This document shows positions 24,579-32,655 of a stretch of 64,000 bases of DNA, in pieces. The DNA is from UBA1952 sp965246855 (GTDB taxonomy: Bacteria > Bacteroidota > Bacteroidia > Chitinophagales > Chitinophagaceae). The translations under genes were made by a program, and so were the position numbers. Position 1 is the first letter of the stretch. Every line of letters starts with the position of its first letter. The notes under the pieces were generated by a model. That model worked only from the letters and a program-made list of their open reading frames with translations. It had not been told where the DNA came from and ran no database searches. The stretch spans positions 1-64,000 of the forward strand of contig CBDFFP010000005.1 in NCBI GenBank assembly GCA_965246855.1. Reading direction: 5' to 3'.

Positions 24579-26087
24579 CTACCACTGTCCGGTCTTACGG
24601 CGTTGCGCCCAGCGCGAGGTGCTTTCGATCTTTTCTGTAGAAGCATTTTGGGTTGAATTTCCGGCTTCGCTTTTCCACACCTGTGCAGCCAGAAGTGCGG
24701 CAATTTCCGGGACTTCTTCTATGCTTTCATAGAGCTTTTCCGGGGAGAAATATTTAGGGATAAAGCCTGTGTCAAAATTCCCTTCGCGGAAGGCAGGCTG
24801 TTGTAAGGCCCATGTGCCAAAAGGAAGCGTCGTCTGGATGCCCTGAATTTTATACTCCTCAATGGCGCGCAAGAGCCGTGCAATCGCTTCTTCACGTGTA
24901 GAACCCCAAGCGACCAGTTTGGCAATCATCGGGTCGTAGAAGATGGGAATGGCCATACCTTCTTCGTAGCCATCGTCCACGCGGATGCCGGGGCCTTTAG
25001 GCGTTTCGTAGCGCACGAGTGTGCCGGTATCGGGAAGGAAATTATTGGCCGGGTCTTCAGCGCAAACGCGCAGCTCAATGGCATGTCCGCGCATTTCTAA
25101 GTCTTCTTGTGCAAACGGCAACGGATGCCCTTCGGCGACGCGGATTTGACATTTCACAAGGTCAAGCCCGGTGATTTCTTCCGTCACGCAATGCTCTACC
25201 TGCAGGCGGGTGTTCATCTCCAGGAAGTAGAAGTTCAGGTCGTCGTCCACCAGAAACTCCACCGTTCCCGCGCCACTGTAATCGCAGGCTTTCGCTACGG
25301 CTACCGCACTCTCGCCCATTGCTTTTCTCACTTCCGGCGTGAGGCAGGAAGACGGCGCTTCTTCAATCAGCTTTTGGTGGCGGCGCTGCACCGAACACTC
25401 CCGCTCAAAAAGATAGACGCAGCCCCCGTGCTTGTCGGCGAGAATCTGAATCTCAATGTGCTTTGGATTGGCCACGTAGCGCTCCATAAACACATCGTCG
25501 TTGCCAAATGCGCTTGCCGCTTCGCTTTGTGCCAGCCGGATGCCTTCTTCCAAACCAGCTTCGTTTTCCACCACGCGCATTCCTTTTCCGCCGCCGCCCG
25601 CCGAGGCTTTTATGAGTAACGGATAGCCGGTGATTTCGGCGACCTTTTGTGCTTCCTCCAAAGACTTAAGCGGCTGGTCGGTTCCCGGAACCATCGGTAC
25701 GCCAAAGGCTTTTGCTGCCTGCTTCGCTCCGATTTTAGACCCCATCGTGTTGATGCTATATGCCGACGGGCCGATGAAAGTCAATCCCGCATCTTCCACC
25801 GCCTGCGAGAAAGCCGCATTCTCACTGAGGAAACCATAGCCCGGATGAATAGCATCTGCGCCGGTTTCTTTGGCAGCGGCGATAATCTTCTCAATCACCA
25901 GGTAGGATTGGTTGGAAGGGGCCGGGCCAATGCAAACGGCTTCGTCGGCGTAGCGCACGAAAGGCATTTGGCGGTCTGCTTCGGAGAAAACGGCAACGGT
26001 TTTGATGCCCATTTCACGGGCGGTGCGCATCACACGCAGGGCAATTTCGCCGCGATTGGCAACGAGGATTTTATGGATGGAAGTCAT
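24579..26087 (-). CDS. accC: Biotin carboxylase subunit of acetyl/propionyl-CoA carboxylase
   Basis: 502 residues. The N-terminal carboxylase domain starts KILVANRGEIALRVMRTARE; the ATP-grasp domain contains KASAGGGGKGMRVV, ERECSVQRRHQKLIEEAPS, EFLVDDDLNFYFLEMNTRLQ VEH and the C-terminal domain RAIEEYKIQGIQTTLPFG. It carboxylates biotin on a BCCP with ATP and bicarbonate. No BCCP or carboxyltransferase gene is adjacent in the window, so the partner subunits are elsewhere. The ~30 residues after the conserved end (STQNASTEKIESTSRW) are variable. Confidence 0.95.
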   Translation of the reverse strand: MTSIHKILVANRGEIALRVMRTAREMGIKTVAVFSEADRQMPFVRYADEAVCIGPAPSNQSYLVIEKIIAAAKETGADAIHPGYGFLSENAAFSQAVEDAGLTFIGPSAYSINTMGSKIGAKQAAKAFGVPMVPGTDQPLKSLEEAQKVAEITGYPLLIKASAGGGGKGMRVVENEAGLEEGIRLAQSEAASAFGNDDVFMERYVANPKHIEIQILADKHGGCVYLFERECSVQRRHQKLIEEAPSSCLTPEVRKAMGESAVAVAKACDYSGAGTVEFLVDDDLNFYFLEMNTRLQVEHCVTEEITGLDLVKCQIRVAEGHPLPFAQEDLEMRGHAIELRVCAEDPANNFLPDTGTLVRYETPKGPGIRVDDGYEEGMAIPIFYDPMIAKLVAWGSTREEAIARLLRAIEEYKIQGIQTTLPFGTWALQQPAFREGNFDTGFIPKYFSPEKLYESIEEVPEIAALLAAQVWKSEAGNSTQNASTEKIESTSRWAQRRKTGQW

Positions 26088-26135
26088 GATAATGCAGGAA
26101 TGTGAGGAATGTGGAGAATACGGTAATGACCTATG

Positions 26136-26546
26136 TTATTCCTCGCTTGTAATCGTTGCGCCTTTACCGTATTTCACAAAAATCCACAGATAGAGTACAC
26201 GGGAAATGCGCATCAGCCAGGGTTGCAGCAGGAGGAGCAGCACAATGGCAATACCGAGGAAAACAAACACGCTGTTGTCTTTATAGGAAAAGCGGTAAGT
26301 GAGGTGGAAAATGACTGCGAAAATAGCCAGCAGCGCCACTGTGAGGGCATAGGAAACGTAACCCGTACCGTAGTAAAAACCGACCTCTAACTCCATTTTC
26401 TGGCTGCATACTGGGCAGCGCTCCGGCATATCCAGCATGGTTTTGAGCGGAAAAATGCCCGGCTGCTTGTACATGTCTCCTTTGCGGCAGTTGGGGCATT
26501 TCATCGCCAGCAAGGCAGGCAGCGCGGCGGGTTTTTCGGGGGTCAT
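26136..26546 (-). CDS. DUF983 membrane protein
   Basis: 136 residues. An N-terminal zinc-finger-like CPNCRKGDMY and CPVCSQKM pair is followed by GFYYGTGYVSYALTVAL, the DUF983 signature, and two or three membrane helices (LLAIFAVIFHLTYRF, VFVFLGIAIVLLLLLQPWLM). The function is unknown. It is upstream of accC by 48 bases on the same strand. Confidence 0.9.
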   Translation of the reverse strand: MTPEKPAALPALLAMKCPNCRKGDMYKQPGIFPLKTMLDMPERCPVCSQKMELEVGFYYGTGYVSYALTVALLAIFAVIFHLTYRFSYKDNSVFVFLGIAIVLLLLLQPWLMRISRVLYLWIFVKYGKGATITSEE

Positions 26547-26580
26547 AGGGAAGGCGAAATTACAGGCTGATAAACTCCTT

Positions 26581-27048
26581 CTATCCTTTCAACCGGCTAT
26601 CAAAACGCATCCTGGAGGTGCTTAGAATTTTTAGACCTGCTGCATCCGGGTGAAGCGGATTGATGAGGTAGTTGAATTCCTGCGGGACGATGCTGCTCGG
26701 CACTTTTAAGACCGCTGCTTCGCCGTACTGAACGAAGTCGTCGCCAATAGTTTGCGTGGCTTGGACAGGCGGTTTAGAATCCCAACCCTCTGGCAATTCT
26801 TCCTGCCTCACTTCCTGTATCAATACCTCATCGGGTATTTCAATTTCCACGTAGAAACGATCATCCGGCAGGTCTTTGCTTAGGTCTAAATGAACGGCTA
26901 CTTCCAATGTAGCGAGAGCGCGACTTTCGGCGGTATAAACCATGCGCGTCCCTAGGCTGTTCCAGCGAAAACCTTGTACCAAAGAGGCACCGATACCCAA
27001 GAGCATATCGGGCAGATACTTTTCCCGCTCAATTCTGAAAACGACCAT
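26581..27048 (-). CDS. RES domain toxin
   Basis: 155 residues. The RES signature is present: VFRIEREKY, then GFRWNSLGTRMVYTAESRAL ATLEVAVHL, with conserved Arg, Tyr, Ser and Glu, and VPSSIVPQEFNYLINPLHPD at the end. RES toxins degrade or phosphorolyse NAD+ or modify Prs by ADP-ribosyl transfer. The start codon overlaps the antitoxin stop (TAATG), so the pair is coupled with antitoxin first. The two genes form a complete type II toxin-antitoxin module. Confidence 0.92.
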   Translation of the reverse strand: MVVFRIEREKYLPDMLLGIGASLVQGFRWNSLGTRMVYTAESRALATLEVAVHLDLSKDLPDDRFYVEIEIPDEVLIQEVRQEELPEGWDSKPPVQATQTIGDDFVQYGEAAVLKVPSSIVPQEFNYLINPLHPDAAGLKILSTSRMRFDSRLKG

Positions 27049-27506
27049 TATGCCAGATTGCCAAACTCCAAACGATTGAGACTGTGACGTACTTCCCCAA
27101 GGCCGGTTACGGTGTCAAACAGGCTTTCAGGCGCGCTTCCACCAATAGAAGCGTTGGGCTTTTTGAGCCAACGCTGAAACTTCTCTTCTTCTCCATTGAA
27201 GACTTCTACACCGTAGTCTATCAGTTCCTTTATCAAAAGCACCAGTTCGCTGCTTCTGCGGTCTAAAAGCTGCTGGTCTTTCTTCTTCTTGTAGTAAGTG
27301 GCCTGCGAAATCCCGACAAGGTTCAAAATCTGCTGCACCGGATTGTTGAGCCGCTTGCTAATGACCTCAATATCAGTGTAAGGAACGCCTGACCTTATCA
27401 TCGTAACCAGCACCATCATGTCGCCTATCCCGACGGTTTGATGCGTAGCCGAAGCAGCTTTCTGAATACTTCTCTGCGTGTCAAAAGGCTTTACTTCATT
27501 TCTCAT
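27048..27506 (-). CDS. Xre/MbcA/ParS-type antitoxin of the RES module
   Basis: 152 residues from ATG 27506 (MRNEVKPFDTQRS); the frame extends 49 codons further but that part looks non-coding. An Xre-like HTH (DIEVISKRLNNPVQQILNLVGISQATYYKKK) is followed by the C-terminal Xre/MbcA/ParS toxin-binding domain: IDYGVEVFNGEEEKFQRWLK KPN, GGSAPESLFDTVTGLGEVRH. It should repress its own promoter and neutralise the RES toxin. Its leader region holds GTTGGAATGTTGGATGCTTC, also found at 1529. Confidence 0.9.
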   Translation of the reverse strand: MRNEVKPFDTQRSIQKAASATHQTVGIGDMMVLVTMIRSGVPYTDIEVISKRLNNPVQQILNLVGISQATYYKKKKDQQLLDRRSSELVLLIKELIDYGVEVFNGEEEKFQRWLKKPNASIGGSAPESLFDTVTGLGEVRHSLNRLEFGNLA

Positions 27507-27656
27507 GGCTTGACGGATTTGATCTAAAGATACAGCCGCTTCGTTACGGAGGTTCACGGAATGCCCAGCGTTACCGCACCGGGTACTGTTCTCTGAACTT
27601 TCCAACACTCCAACGGTTTTAGCCTGTCCAACGCGAAGCATCCAACATTCCAACCC

Positions 27657-29489
27657 CTACGCTTCATTCTCCTTCCCCGCTCCGTGAAAATACCGATACA
27701 CAATCGCGGCTTTACTCTGTCCCACTGCGCCCGTTAATTCCCTTTCCGTCAGGGTTTTGACTTTGGCCACGGAGCGGAAGCGTTGGAGCAGTTCTGTTGC
27801 GGTTTTTGCGCCAATTCCGGGAATACCTTCCAACTCATTTTTAAAGGTTCCGGCGCTACGCAGCTTGCGGTGGAAGGTGATGCCGAAGTTGTGCACCTCG
27901 TCGCGGATGCGGCGGATAAGCAGGTGCGCGGCAGAGTCGAACGGTAGGTTTAGTGGCTCGGAATCTCCCGGGAAAAAGATGCTTTCCTCGCGCTTGGCAA
28001 GGCCCACGATGGTCATCTTCCCGTCTAACCCCAGCTTGTGGATGCTTTCCAGCGCGGCGCTCAACTGGCCCTTTCCACCGTCGATAATCACCAGCTGCGG
28101 CAGGGATTTTCCTTCTGCCGTCAGGCGGCGATAGCGGCGCTCCACCACTTCGGCCATAGACGCAAAGTCGTTGATGCCGACCACGGTTTTCACGTTGTAA
28201 TGCCGGTAATCCCCTTTCGCCGGTTGGCCGTTTCGGAAACACACCATCGCGCTCACGGGGTAAGAGCCTTGAAAATTGGAGTTGTCAAAACACTCAATAT
28301 GCACGGGCAGTTGCGGCAGCGAAAGGGCTTGTTGAAGTTCTTTGAGAACCGGATTCCGGCTGCTGCTGTCGGCGGGTTTGGTGTTCAGCACGAGGCTGTC
28401 TTTGCGGCGGCGGTCTTCTGCAAAATACGCAGCGTTTTTATCGCACAGTTCCAACAGCTTTTTCTTGTCGCCGGTTTTGGGAATAGTCAGTTTCAGATCG
28501 GCTTCGGCAAGGTCTATGGTCATCGGCGCTATCACTTCGCGGCTGTTGCTTTGGTAGGTTTCACGGAAGCGGGCTAGCGCGAGGGCCAGCACGTCGGCGT
28601 CTTCTTCCTCGTCGGTTTTGCGCTCCACCTCAATGGTGCGCGTGTAAATCACCGAGCCGTTCACCACCATCATGTAGCTCACGAAGGAGAAGCTTTCCTG
28701 CGTCAGAATGGTTATCACGTCCAGATTTCCCAGCGCCGGATTCACCACAATGCTGCGCGCCTGAAACGCCTGCAAGGACGTGATTTTGGCTTTGAACTGT
28801 TCGGCTTTTTCAAATTCCAGAGCTTCTGCCGCGCCCTGCATTTCTCCCTTCAAAAACTTAATCACCTCGCCGGTATTTCCTTTCAGAATGTGGCGCACCT
28901 GCTGCAAGCCTTCCGCATAATTCTCCTCACTTTGCAGCGCCTGACACGGCCCTTTGCAGTTGCCGATGTGGTATTCCAGACACACTTTATAGCGGTTGCG
29001 CTGAATCTGCGACGGAGCCAGATTGAGGTTGCAGGTGCGCAAGGGAATGTTCTGTTTTATCAAATCCAGCAGCTCGCGCACGCGGTGAACGCCGGTGAAC
29101 GGGCCGAGGTATTCGCTTCCGTCGCGGATAAGGCGGCGGGTAAGGAAAACACGCGGGAAATGCTCTTTCTTGATGACGATGTAGGGATAAGTCTTGTCGT
29201 CTTTGAGGTCAATATTGAAGCGCGGCTGGTAGTGCTTTATGAGGGAATTTTCCAGCAGGAAAGCATCGTGTTCGGTGCCGGTAATGGTGTATTCAATGCG
29301 GTGGATAAGCTGCACGAGGCGGCGCGTTTTGTAGTTGTCCACGTTCTTGTTGAAGTAGGACGCCACACGCTTGCGCAGGTCTTTGGCCTTGCCCACATAC
29401 AGGAGTTCCTCCGTTGCCGAAAAATATTTATAGCAGCCCGGCTGGTGGGGAATGGACGGCGCAATTTGCTGAAAAGCTTCTTTGGTCAT
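27657..29489 (-). CDS. uvrC: Excinuclease ABC subunit C
   Basis: 610 residues from ATG 29489 (MTKEAFQQIAP); the frame is open for another 118 codons but that extension crosses intergenic repeats. The GIY-YIG nuclease domain is at the N-terminus (GCYKYFSATEELLYVGKAKD LRKRV), the UVR UvrB-binding motif around residues 200-235 (LKGEMQGAAEALEFEKAEQFK), then the RNase-H-like 5' nuclease domain (HIECFDNSNFQGSYPVSAMV, VIIDGGKGQLSAA) and the HhH pair (IPGIGAKTATELLQRFRSV). It incises damaged DNA with UvrAB. Confidence 0.97.
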   Translation of the reverse strand: MTKEAFQQIAPSIPHQPGCYKYFSATEELLYVGKAKDLRKRVASYFNKNVDNYKTRRLVQLIHRIEYTITGTEHDAFLLENSLIKHYQPRFNIDLKDDKTYPYIVIKKEHFPRVFLTRRLIRDGSEYLGPFTGVHRVRELLDLIKQNIPLRTCNLNLAPSQIQRNRYKVCLEYHIGNCKGPCQALQSEENYAEGLQQVRHILKGNTGEVIKFLKGEMQGAAEALEFEKAEQFKAKITSLQAFQARSIVVNPALGNLDVITILTQESFSFVSYMMVVNGSVIYTRTIEVERKTDEEEDADVLALALARFRETYQSNSREVIAPMTIDLAEADLKLTIPKTGDKKKLLELCDKNAAYFAEDRRRKDSLVLNTKPADSSSRNPVLKELQQALSLPQLPVHIECFDNSNFQGSYPVSAMVCFRNGQPAKGDYRHYNVKTVVGINDFASMAEVVERRYRRLTAEGKSLPQLVIIDGGKGQLSAALESIHKLGLDGKMTIVGLAKREESIFFPGDSEPLNLPFDSAAHLLIRRIRDEVHNFGITFHRKLRSAGTFKNELEGIPGIGAKTATELLQRFRSVAKVKTLTERELTGAVGQSKAAIVYRYFHGAGKENEA

Positions 29490-29564
29490 GGGTGCGGGGA
29501 AGGCGCAAGGATATTGTGCCAACAAAGAACGGGGCGCGGGGGTTGGGTGTATTGAATGTAAGTT

Positions 29565-29593
29565 TGTGCGACGAAGGCAGGAGCCTTCGCTAA
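29565..29593. repeat. Dispersed hairpin repeat, family B, copy
   Basis: TGTGCGACGAAGGCAGGAGCC then TTCGC: a GCGAAGGCTcCTGCCTTCGtcGCAC palindrome when read on the minus strand. Family B copies occur at 29565, 30871, 31678, 33325, 58349 and 60005, usually close behind a gene end. Confidence 0.8.
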
Positions 29594-29625
29594 ACAGGAA
29601 ACCATTAGCCATAATCTTATTGGAA

Positions 29626-30156
29626 ATGAAACTGGAGTTTAATTCAAATCGATACAGTACAATTGAATTCGAGGAATCAGAAGATGGCTGCTGGGTTGGT
29701 GATGCTAGCATCGAGAATGAAAGCTTTGAGATTACGGTCCCGAAGAAAGCATTAGCGTACTTTAAAGAAGACCAATTACCAGGCTGGGAAATAGTAAAAT
29801 GGGCCATCTCCAGTATTATTGATAACCTGGCAGATCTCATCAATAGATCAAACAGAATTTTGTTCGAGTTGCAAAGAGAAATCTTCGGGGGGGATTACCA
29901 AGAGAAATACCACGCTGAAAAATGCCGTTTCGAATTATATTCAATCATTTTTAGAAACGTTACTTTGCTTGATAGTGATAGTAGTCTGTACTATGTCAAT
30001 TTCGAGTTGGAGTTTTCACACAAATGCAAACCTTCACCTGAAGGCTACCTTTTGGATGATATTTACTACGACTACTCTTGTGGATATAATATTTCAGGTA
30101 GCTGGATTACCTTAAACTTTGCAAAAAGGCTAGGGAGTTGCGATGATTTTAGCTGA
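29626..30156 (+). CDS. Hypothetical protein in AT-rich DNA
   Basis: 176 residues from ATG 29626, where the sequence becomes protein-like (MKLEFNSNRYSTIEFEESED GCWVG). It is acidic and rich in Ile, Phe, Tyr and Ser, with a helical middle (WAISSIIDNLADLINRSNRIL FELQ) and beta-rich ends (YYVNFELEFSHKCKPSPEGY). No signal peptide or membrane segment. I do not recognise a family. Its codon and base use is clearly more AT-rich than its neighbours, and it lies between a family B repeat and hutD, suggesting recent transfer. Confidence 0.6.
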   Translation: MKLEFNSNRYSTIEFEESEDGCWVGDASIENESFEITVPKKALAYFKEDQLPGWEIVKWAISSIIDNLADLINRSNRILFELQREIFGGDYQEKYHAEKCRFELYSIIFRNVTLLDSDSSLYYVNFELEFSHKCKPSPEGYLLDDIYYDYSCGYNISGSWITLNFAKRLGSCDDFS

Positions 30157-30235
30157 CAATTCATATTACAAAGCCCGCGTCAGCTTTGTTTTCCGAAAGG
30201 AATAGCCCGCGCCTGCGCTGAACAAAAGGCCAGTA

Positions 30236-30790
30236 TCAAGGAAGCACCACGCGGATTTCGACCACGTCCGCCGTCCCACTTAACTGAAGACTTCCTTCCT
30301 TGCTCATCTGTATCAAATCACCTGTTCCGGCAGTCATTCCTTCCCGTAATTGCAGACTCCCGCTGGCAATGTAGAGAAATTGAAAATCGGCATCCATACG
30401 GAAGGTCTCCGTGCCCTCTTCGACAGCCCGGTGTGTTAAGGAGCCTGTGGCACCCCCTTTCAACATGAGATTGAAGTCCGTGACTTTCCCTTTGCTGCGG
30501 GTACTCCATTCCCCGGAAAAGATGTCCTGGTCATAAGGTTTCAGATGCTTTGTGTAGCGGCCTGCATGGACGAGTTCCAGGCTTCCTTTCAAAAGGAGGA
30601 GATGGCGCGTGATGCCCTCGAAAAAGGTGAAAATTGATTCTTCCGCTTCTACCGTTGCGGTGCTGATGCGAAAAAGGAAATTGCGCGCGGCAAAGCTGCT
30701 ATCTGAAGGATAGATGAAAATCTCGGTGCTGGTGCCACTGGCCCAGTTGATAGTGGTTCTGCTATTGGGAGAATGGAGGATGGTATTCAT
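30236..30790 (-). CDS. HutD/Ves family protein (cupin-like)
   Basis: 184 residues. HutD pattern: FIYPSDSSFAARNFLFRISTATVEAEESIFTFFEGITRHLLLLKGSLEL, then HLKPYDQDIFSGEW, VTDFNLMLK and a beta-rich C-terminus. HutD proteins are small beta-barrel, cupin-like proteins linked to histidine utilisation; no hut genes are nearby, so only the family call is safe. The gene is monocistronic. Confidence 0.9.
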   Translation of the reverse strand: MNTILHSPNSRTTINWASGTSTEIFIYPSDSSFAARNFLFRISTATVEAEESIFTFFEGITRHLLLLKGSLELVHAGRYTKHLKPYDQDIFSGEWSTRSKGKVTDFNLMLKGGATGSLTHRAVEEGTETFRMDADFQFLYIASGSLQLREGMTAGTGDLIQMSKEGSLQLSGTADVVEIRVVLP

Positions 30791-30870
30791 GGCATTGATT
30801 GGGGCAATATAGGATTGTTTGCTGCTAACTTAGAAATATACCTCCCGCTCAGCGTAGCGGTCTCGCGGCC

Positions 30871-30899
30871 CGGCGAAGGCTTCCGCCCTCGTCGCACAG
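30871..30899. repeat. Dispersed hairpin repeat, family B, copy
   Basis: GGCGAAGGCTTCCGCCCTCG followed by TCGCAC, in the gap between hutD and the antitoxin gene. It is preceded by GCGTAGCGGTCTCGCGGCC, which recurs in variant form before the copy at 33325. Confidence 0.75.
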
Positions 30900-30973
30900 G
30901 ACGCAAAGAATATTCTGCCAACAAAACGGGCGCGCAGAGGTTGAAGAAGTATCTTTGACTAAACACTTAACCC

Positions 30974-31180
30974 ATGCTGGTAGAACGCCTCCACAAAGAC
31001 AAGATTGTAATCACCGTCTCCTCCTCGGTGGACACCTTTGGGCTTCAACGATTGATTGATTACGTGAAATATCTGGAAGCCACTTCCAAAAGCAAAGCGA
31101 AGCAATCGGACGTGGATAAGCTGGCCGACGAAGTAAACGCCTCGTGGTGGGCCAAAAACCGGGAACGGTTTATCAAATGA
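30974..31180 (+). CDS. Antitoxin-like protein paired with PIN toxin
   Basis: 68 residues, no signal. A short beta-strand start (MLVERLHKDKIVITVSSSVD) is followed by helices (LQRLIDYVKYLEATSKSKAK and VDKLADEVNASWWAKNRERF), the size and layout of PIN-associated antitoxins that bind DNA through an N-terminal strand/helix and the toxin through the C-terminal helix. It overlaps the PIN gene by four bases (ATGA). Function is inferred from the linkage. Confidence 0.82.
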   Translation: MLVERLHKDKIVITVSSSVDTFGLQRLIDYVKYLEATSKSKAKQSDVDKLADEVNASWWAKNRERFIK

Positions 31181-31629
31181 GGTTTATTGTGGACGCAAAT
31201 ATGGTGTTTAGCGGGCTACTGAACACCAATGGCAAAATCGGCGACTTACTGATAAACTCAAAGCCTCATCTTACTTTTATTGCGCCCAATTTCTTAAGAA
31301 CGGAAATCAGGAATCATTACCCGAAACTCCTTAAGATATCGGGGCTGACTCTTGATGAAATTTGGGAAGCCGAATTTCATATTTATAAAGACGTTGCTTT
31401 TATTTCGGAAGAGCAGATAAAGTCTTCCAATTGGATAGCGGCAGACAAACTTACTCTGGATGTTGACCCAAAAGACACCCATTATATTGCTTATGCAAAA
31501 GAATTTCGGTGTAAAGTCTGGTCGGGGGACAAAAAGCTTATTAAAGGCTTAGCCGTAAAAGGGTTTACCAATTTCATCAACACAGAAGAGCTGTATCAAC
31601 TACGGGAGAAAATGCGCGGCAAGCATTGA
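31177..31629 (+). CDS. PIN domain toxin (putative RNase)
   Basis: 150 residues from ATG 31177. PIN-fold acidic residues are all present: D6 in IVDANMVF, E43 in LRTEIRNHY, D100 in VDPKDTHYIAYAKEF and D118 in VWSGDKKLIKGL, with the C-terminal GFTNFINTEEL. VapC-like PIN toxins cleave tRNA or rRNA. The start codon overlaps the antitoxin stop. It looks like a complete type II toxin-antitoxin pair, slightly AT-richer than the core genes around it. Confidence 0.92.
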   Translation: MRFIVDANMVFSGLLNTNGKIGDLLINSKPHLTFIAPNFLRTEIRNHYPKLLKISGLTLDEIWEAEFHIYKDVAFISEEQIKSSNWIAADKLTLDVDPKDTHYIAYAKEFRCKVWSGDKKLIKGLAVKGFTNFINTEELYQLREKMRGKH

Positions 31630-31677
31630 GCTGCGGAGGACAGGTGATTTGTTGCTCCTTTTAGCACTCTTGCTCCT

Positions 31678-31706
31678 GGGCGAAAGCTCCTGCCTTCGGC
31701 GCACAC
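31678..31706. repeat. Dispersed hairpin repeat, family B, diverged copy
   Basis: GGGCGAAAGCTCCTGCCTTC followed by GGCGCACAC, 48 bases after the PIN gene stop. The stem GCGAAAGC-TCCT-GCCTTCGGC is imperfect. Confidence 0.65.
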
Positions 31707-31762
31707 AGGAATGCAGCATCCGTAGATTCATGATAATGAGAAAGAGGCGATGAAGGGATGAA

Positions 31763-32206
31763 CTAATTTTCGCGTACCCGAACGGTAGCTTTTACAATTT
31801 TTATGTCTGTGGAATCAATGTAGTTGATAAACCTTACGGAATCTATTGACATTATTACAATGCCATTGGTACGCGATACCTGCATATAGCCGGAATCCAA
31901 GGGAGAATAGCTTTTACCTCTTGCATCAAAACCTACCCTAGGACGATTGGCATCATTTTGATTCATTAGGAGGTTAAAAAAATATCTTCCATCATAAGGT
32001 AGACCGTCCACTATACTGCGGTAATAAAAAGCATTAGGCTTAGCGCCAACCTCTATTGATATCCCATCTCTATAATGGCTAACCGAGACTTGGTTCGTAG
32101 AAAAGCTATCCGTGCCAATCACCCAAGTACTCGTAGGCTGCGGGTTATCATCCTTTTTGCAGGAGGCAGCGAGAAGCAAAAGCAAAGTGAAGTAAAAGAG
32201 TTTCAT
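31763..32206 (-). CDS. Small lipoprotein of unknown function
   Basis: 147 residues with lipoprotein signal MKLFYFTLLLLLAASCKKDD. The mature part is beta-rich (WVIGTDSFSTNQVSVSHYRD, FYYRSIVDGLPYDGRYFFNL), a pattern common in short Bacteroidota lipoproteins, but no named domain is recognised. It stands alone on the minus strand; array 3 begins 166 bases upstream. Confidence 0.8.
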   Translation of the reverse strand: MKLFYFTLLLLLAASCKKDDNPQPTSTWVIGTDSFSTNQVSVSHYRDGISIEVGAKPNAFYYRSIVDGLPYDGRYFFNLLMNQNDANRPRVGFDARGKSYSPLDSGYMQVSRTNGIVIMSIDSVRFINYIDSTDIKIVKATVRVREN

Positions 32207-32371
32207 AGGATTGTTGGGATATTAGAAATACACAGTCTAAGCTATAAAAACATTTGCTTTCTACCTGCTAAGTACGCAAAGAACGAACAAACTATCCGAT
32301 TTTTTCTTCAAACCTTTTTAACTACTTTCGCGCACTTTTAACGGGAGATTGACCATTTGTCAAACATTCTT

Positions 32372-32581
32372 CCACCTCTCTGAACGAGAGGGCAACCTCC
32401 CTTTTAGAGAGGTTCACTTGTCAAAGCAAAAGGTACACCTCCCGTTTAGAGAGGTCAATCTCTTGTTTTGGGAGGTACACCTCTTTTTTAGAAAGGCAGA
32501 CCTCTTTTTTAAAGACGTCCACCTCTCTTTTAGAGAGGTTCCCCTCTTATTCAGAAAGGCGTACCTCTTCAAAAGAGTTCT
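32372..32581. repeat. 21-bp tandem array 3 (10 units), dyad-symmetric
   Basis: Ten consecutive units of exactly 21 bp. The best units read ACCTCTCTTTTAGAGAGGT plus two variable bases, so each is a perfect or near-perfect inverted repeat (ACCTCTC-5-GAGAGGT). It ends 10 bases before the terminator of the helical-protein gene at 32656-33195, that is, immediately 3' of that gene. A heptad frame (FREVHLL) crosses it on the plus strand from a TTG codon, but coding is doubtful. With the surrounding gap (32207-32655) it is the only feature apart from the terminator. Confidence 0.94.
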
Positions 32582-32591
32582 TCTCCATCTA

Positions 32592-32636
32592 AAAAGCCCC
32601 GACTCCGTTTAAAGTAAAAACGCAGTCGGGGCTTTT
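32592..32636. terminator. Terminator of the 32656-33195 gene
   Basis: Perfect 13-base arms AAAAGCCCCGACT/AGTCGGGGCTTTT with a 19-base loop; U-rich on both strands, 20 bases past the minus-strand stop. Confidence 0.9.
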
Positions 32637-32655
32637 AAAAATGCAGGTGGTTCTT

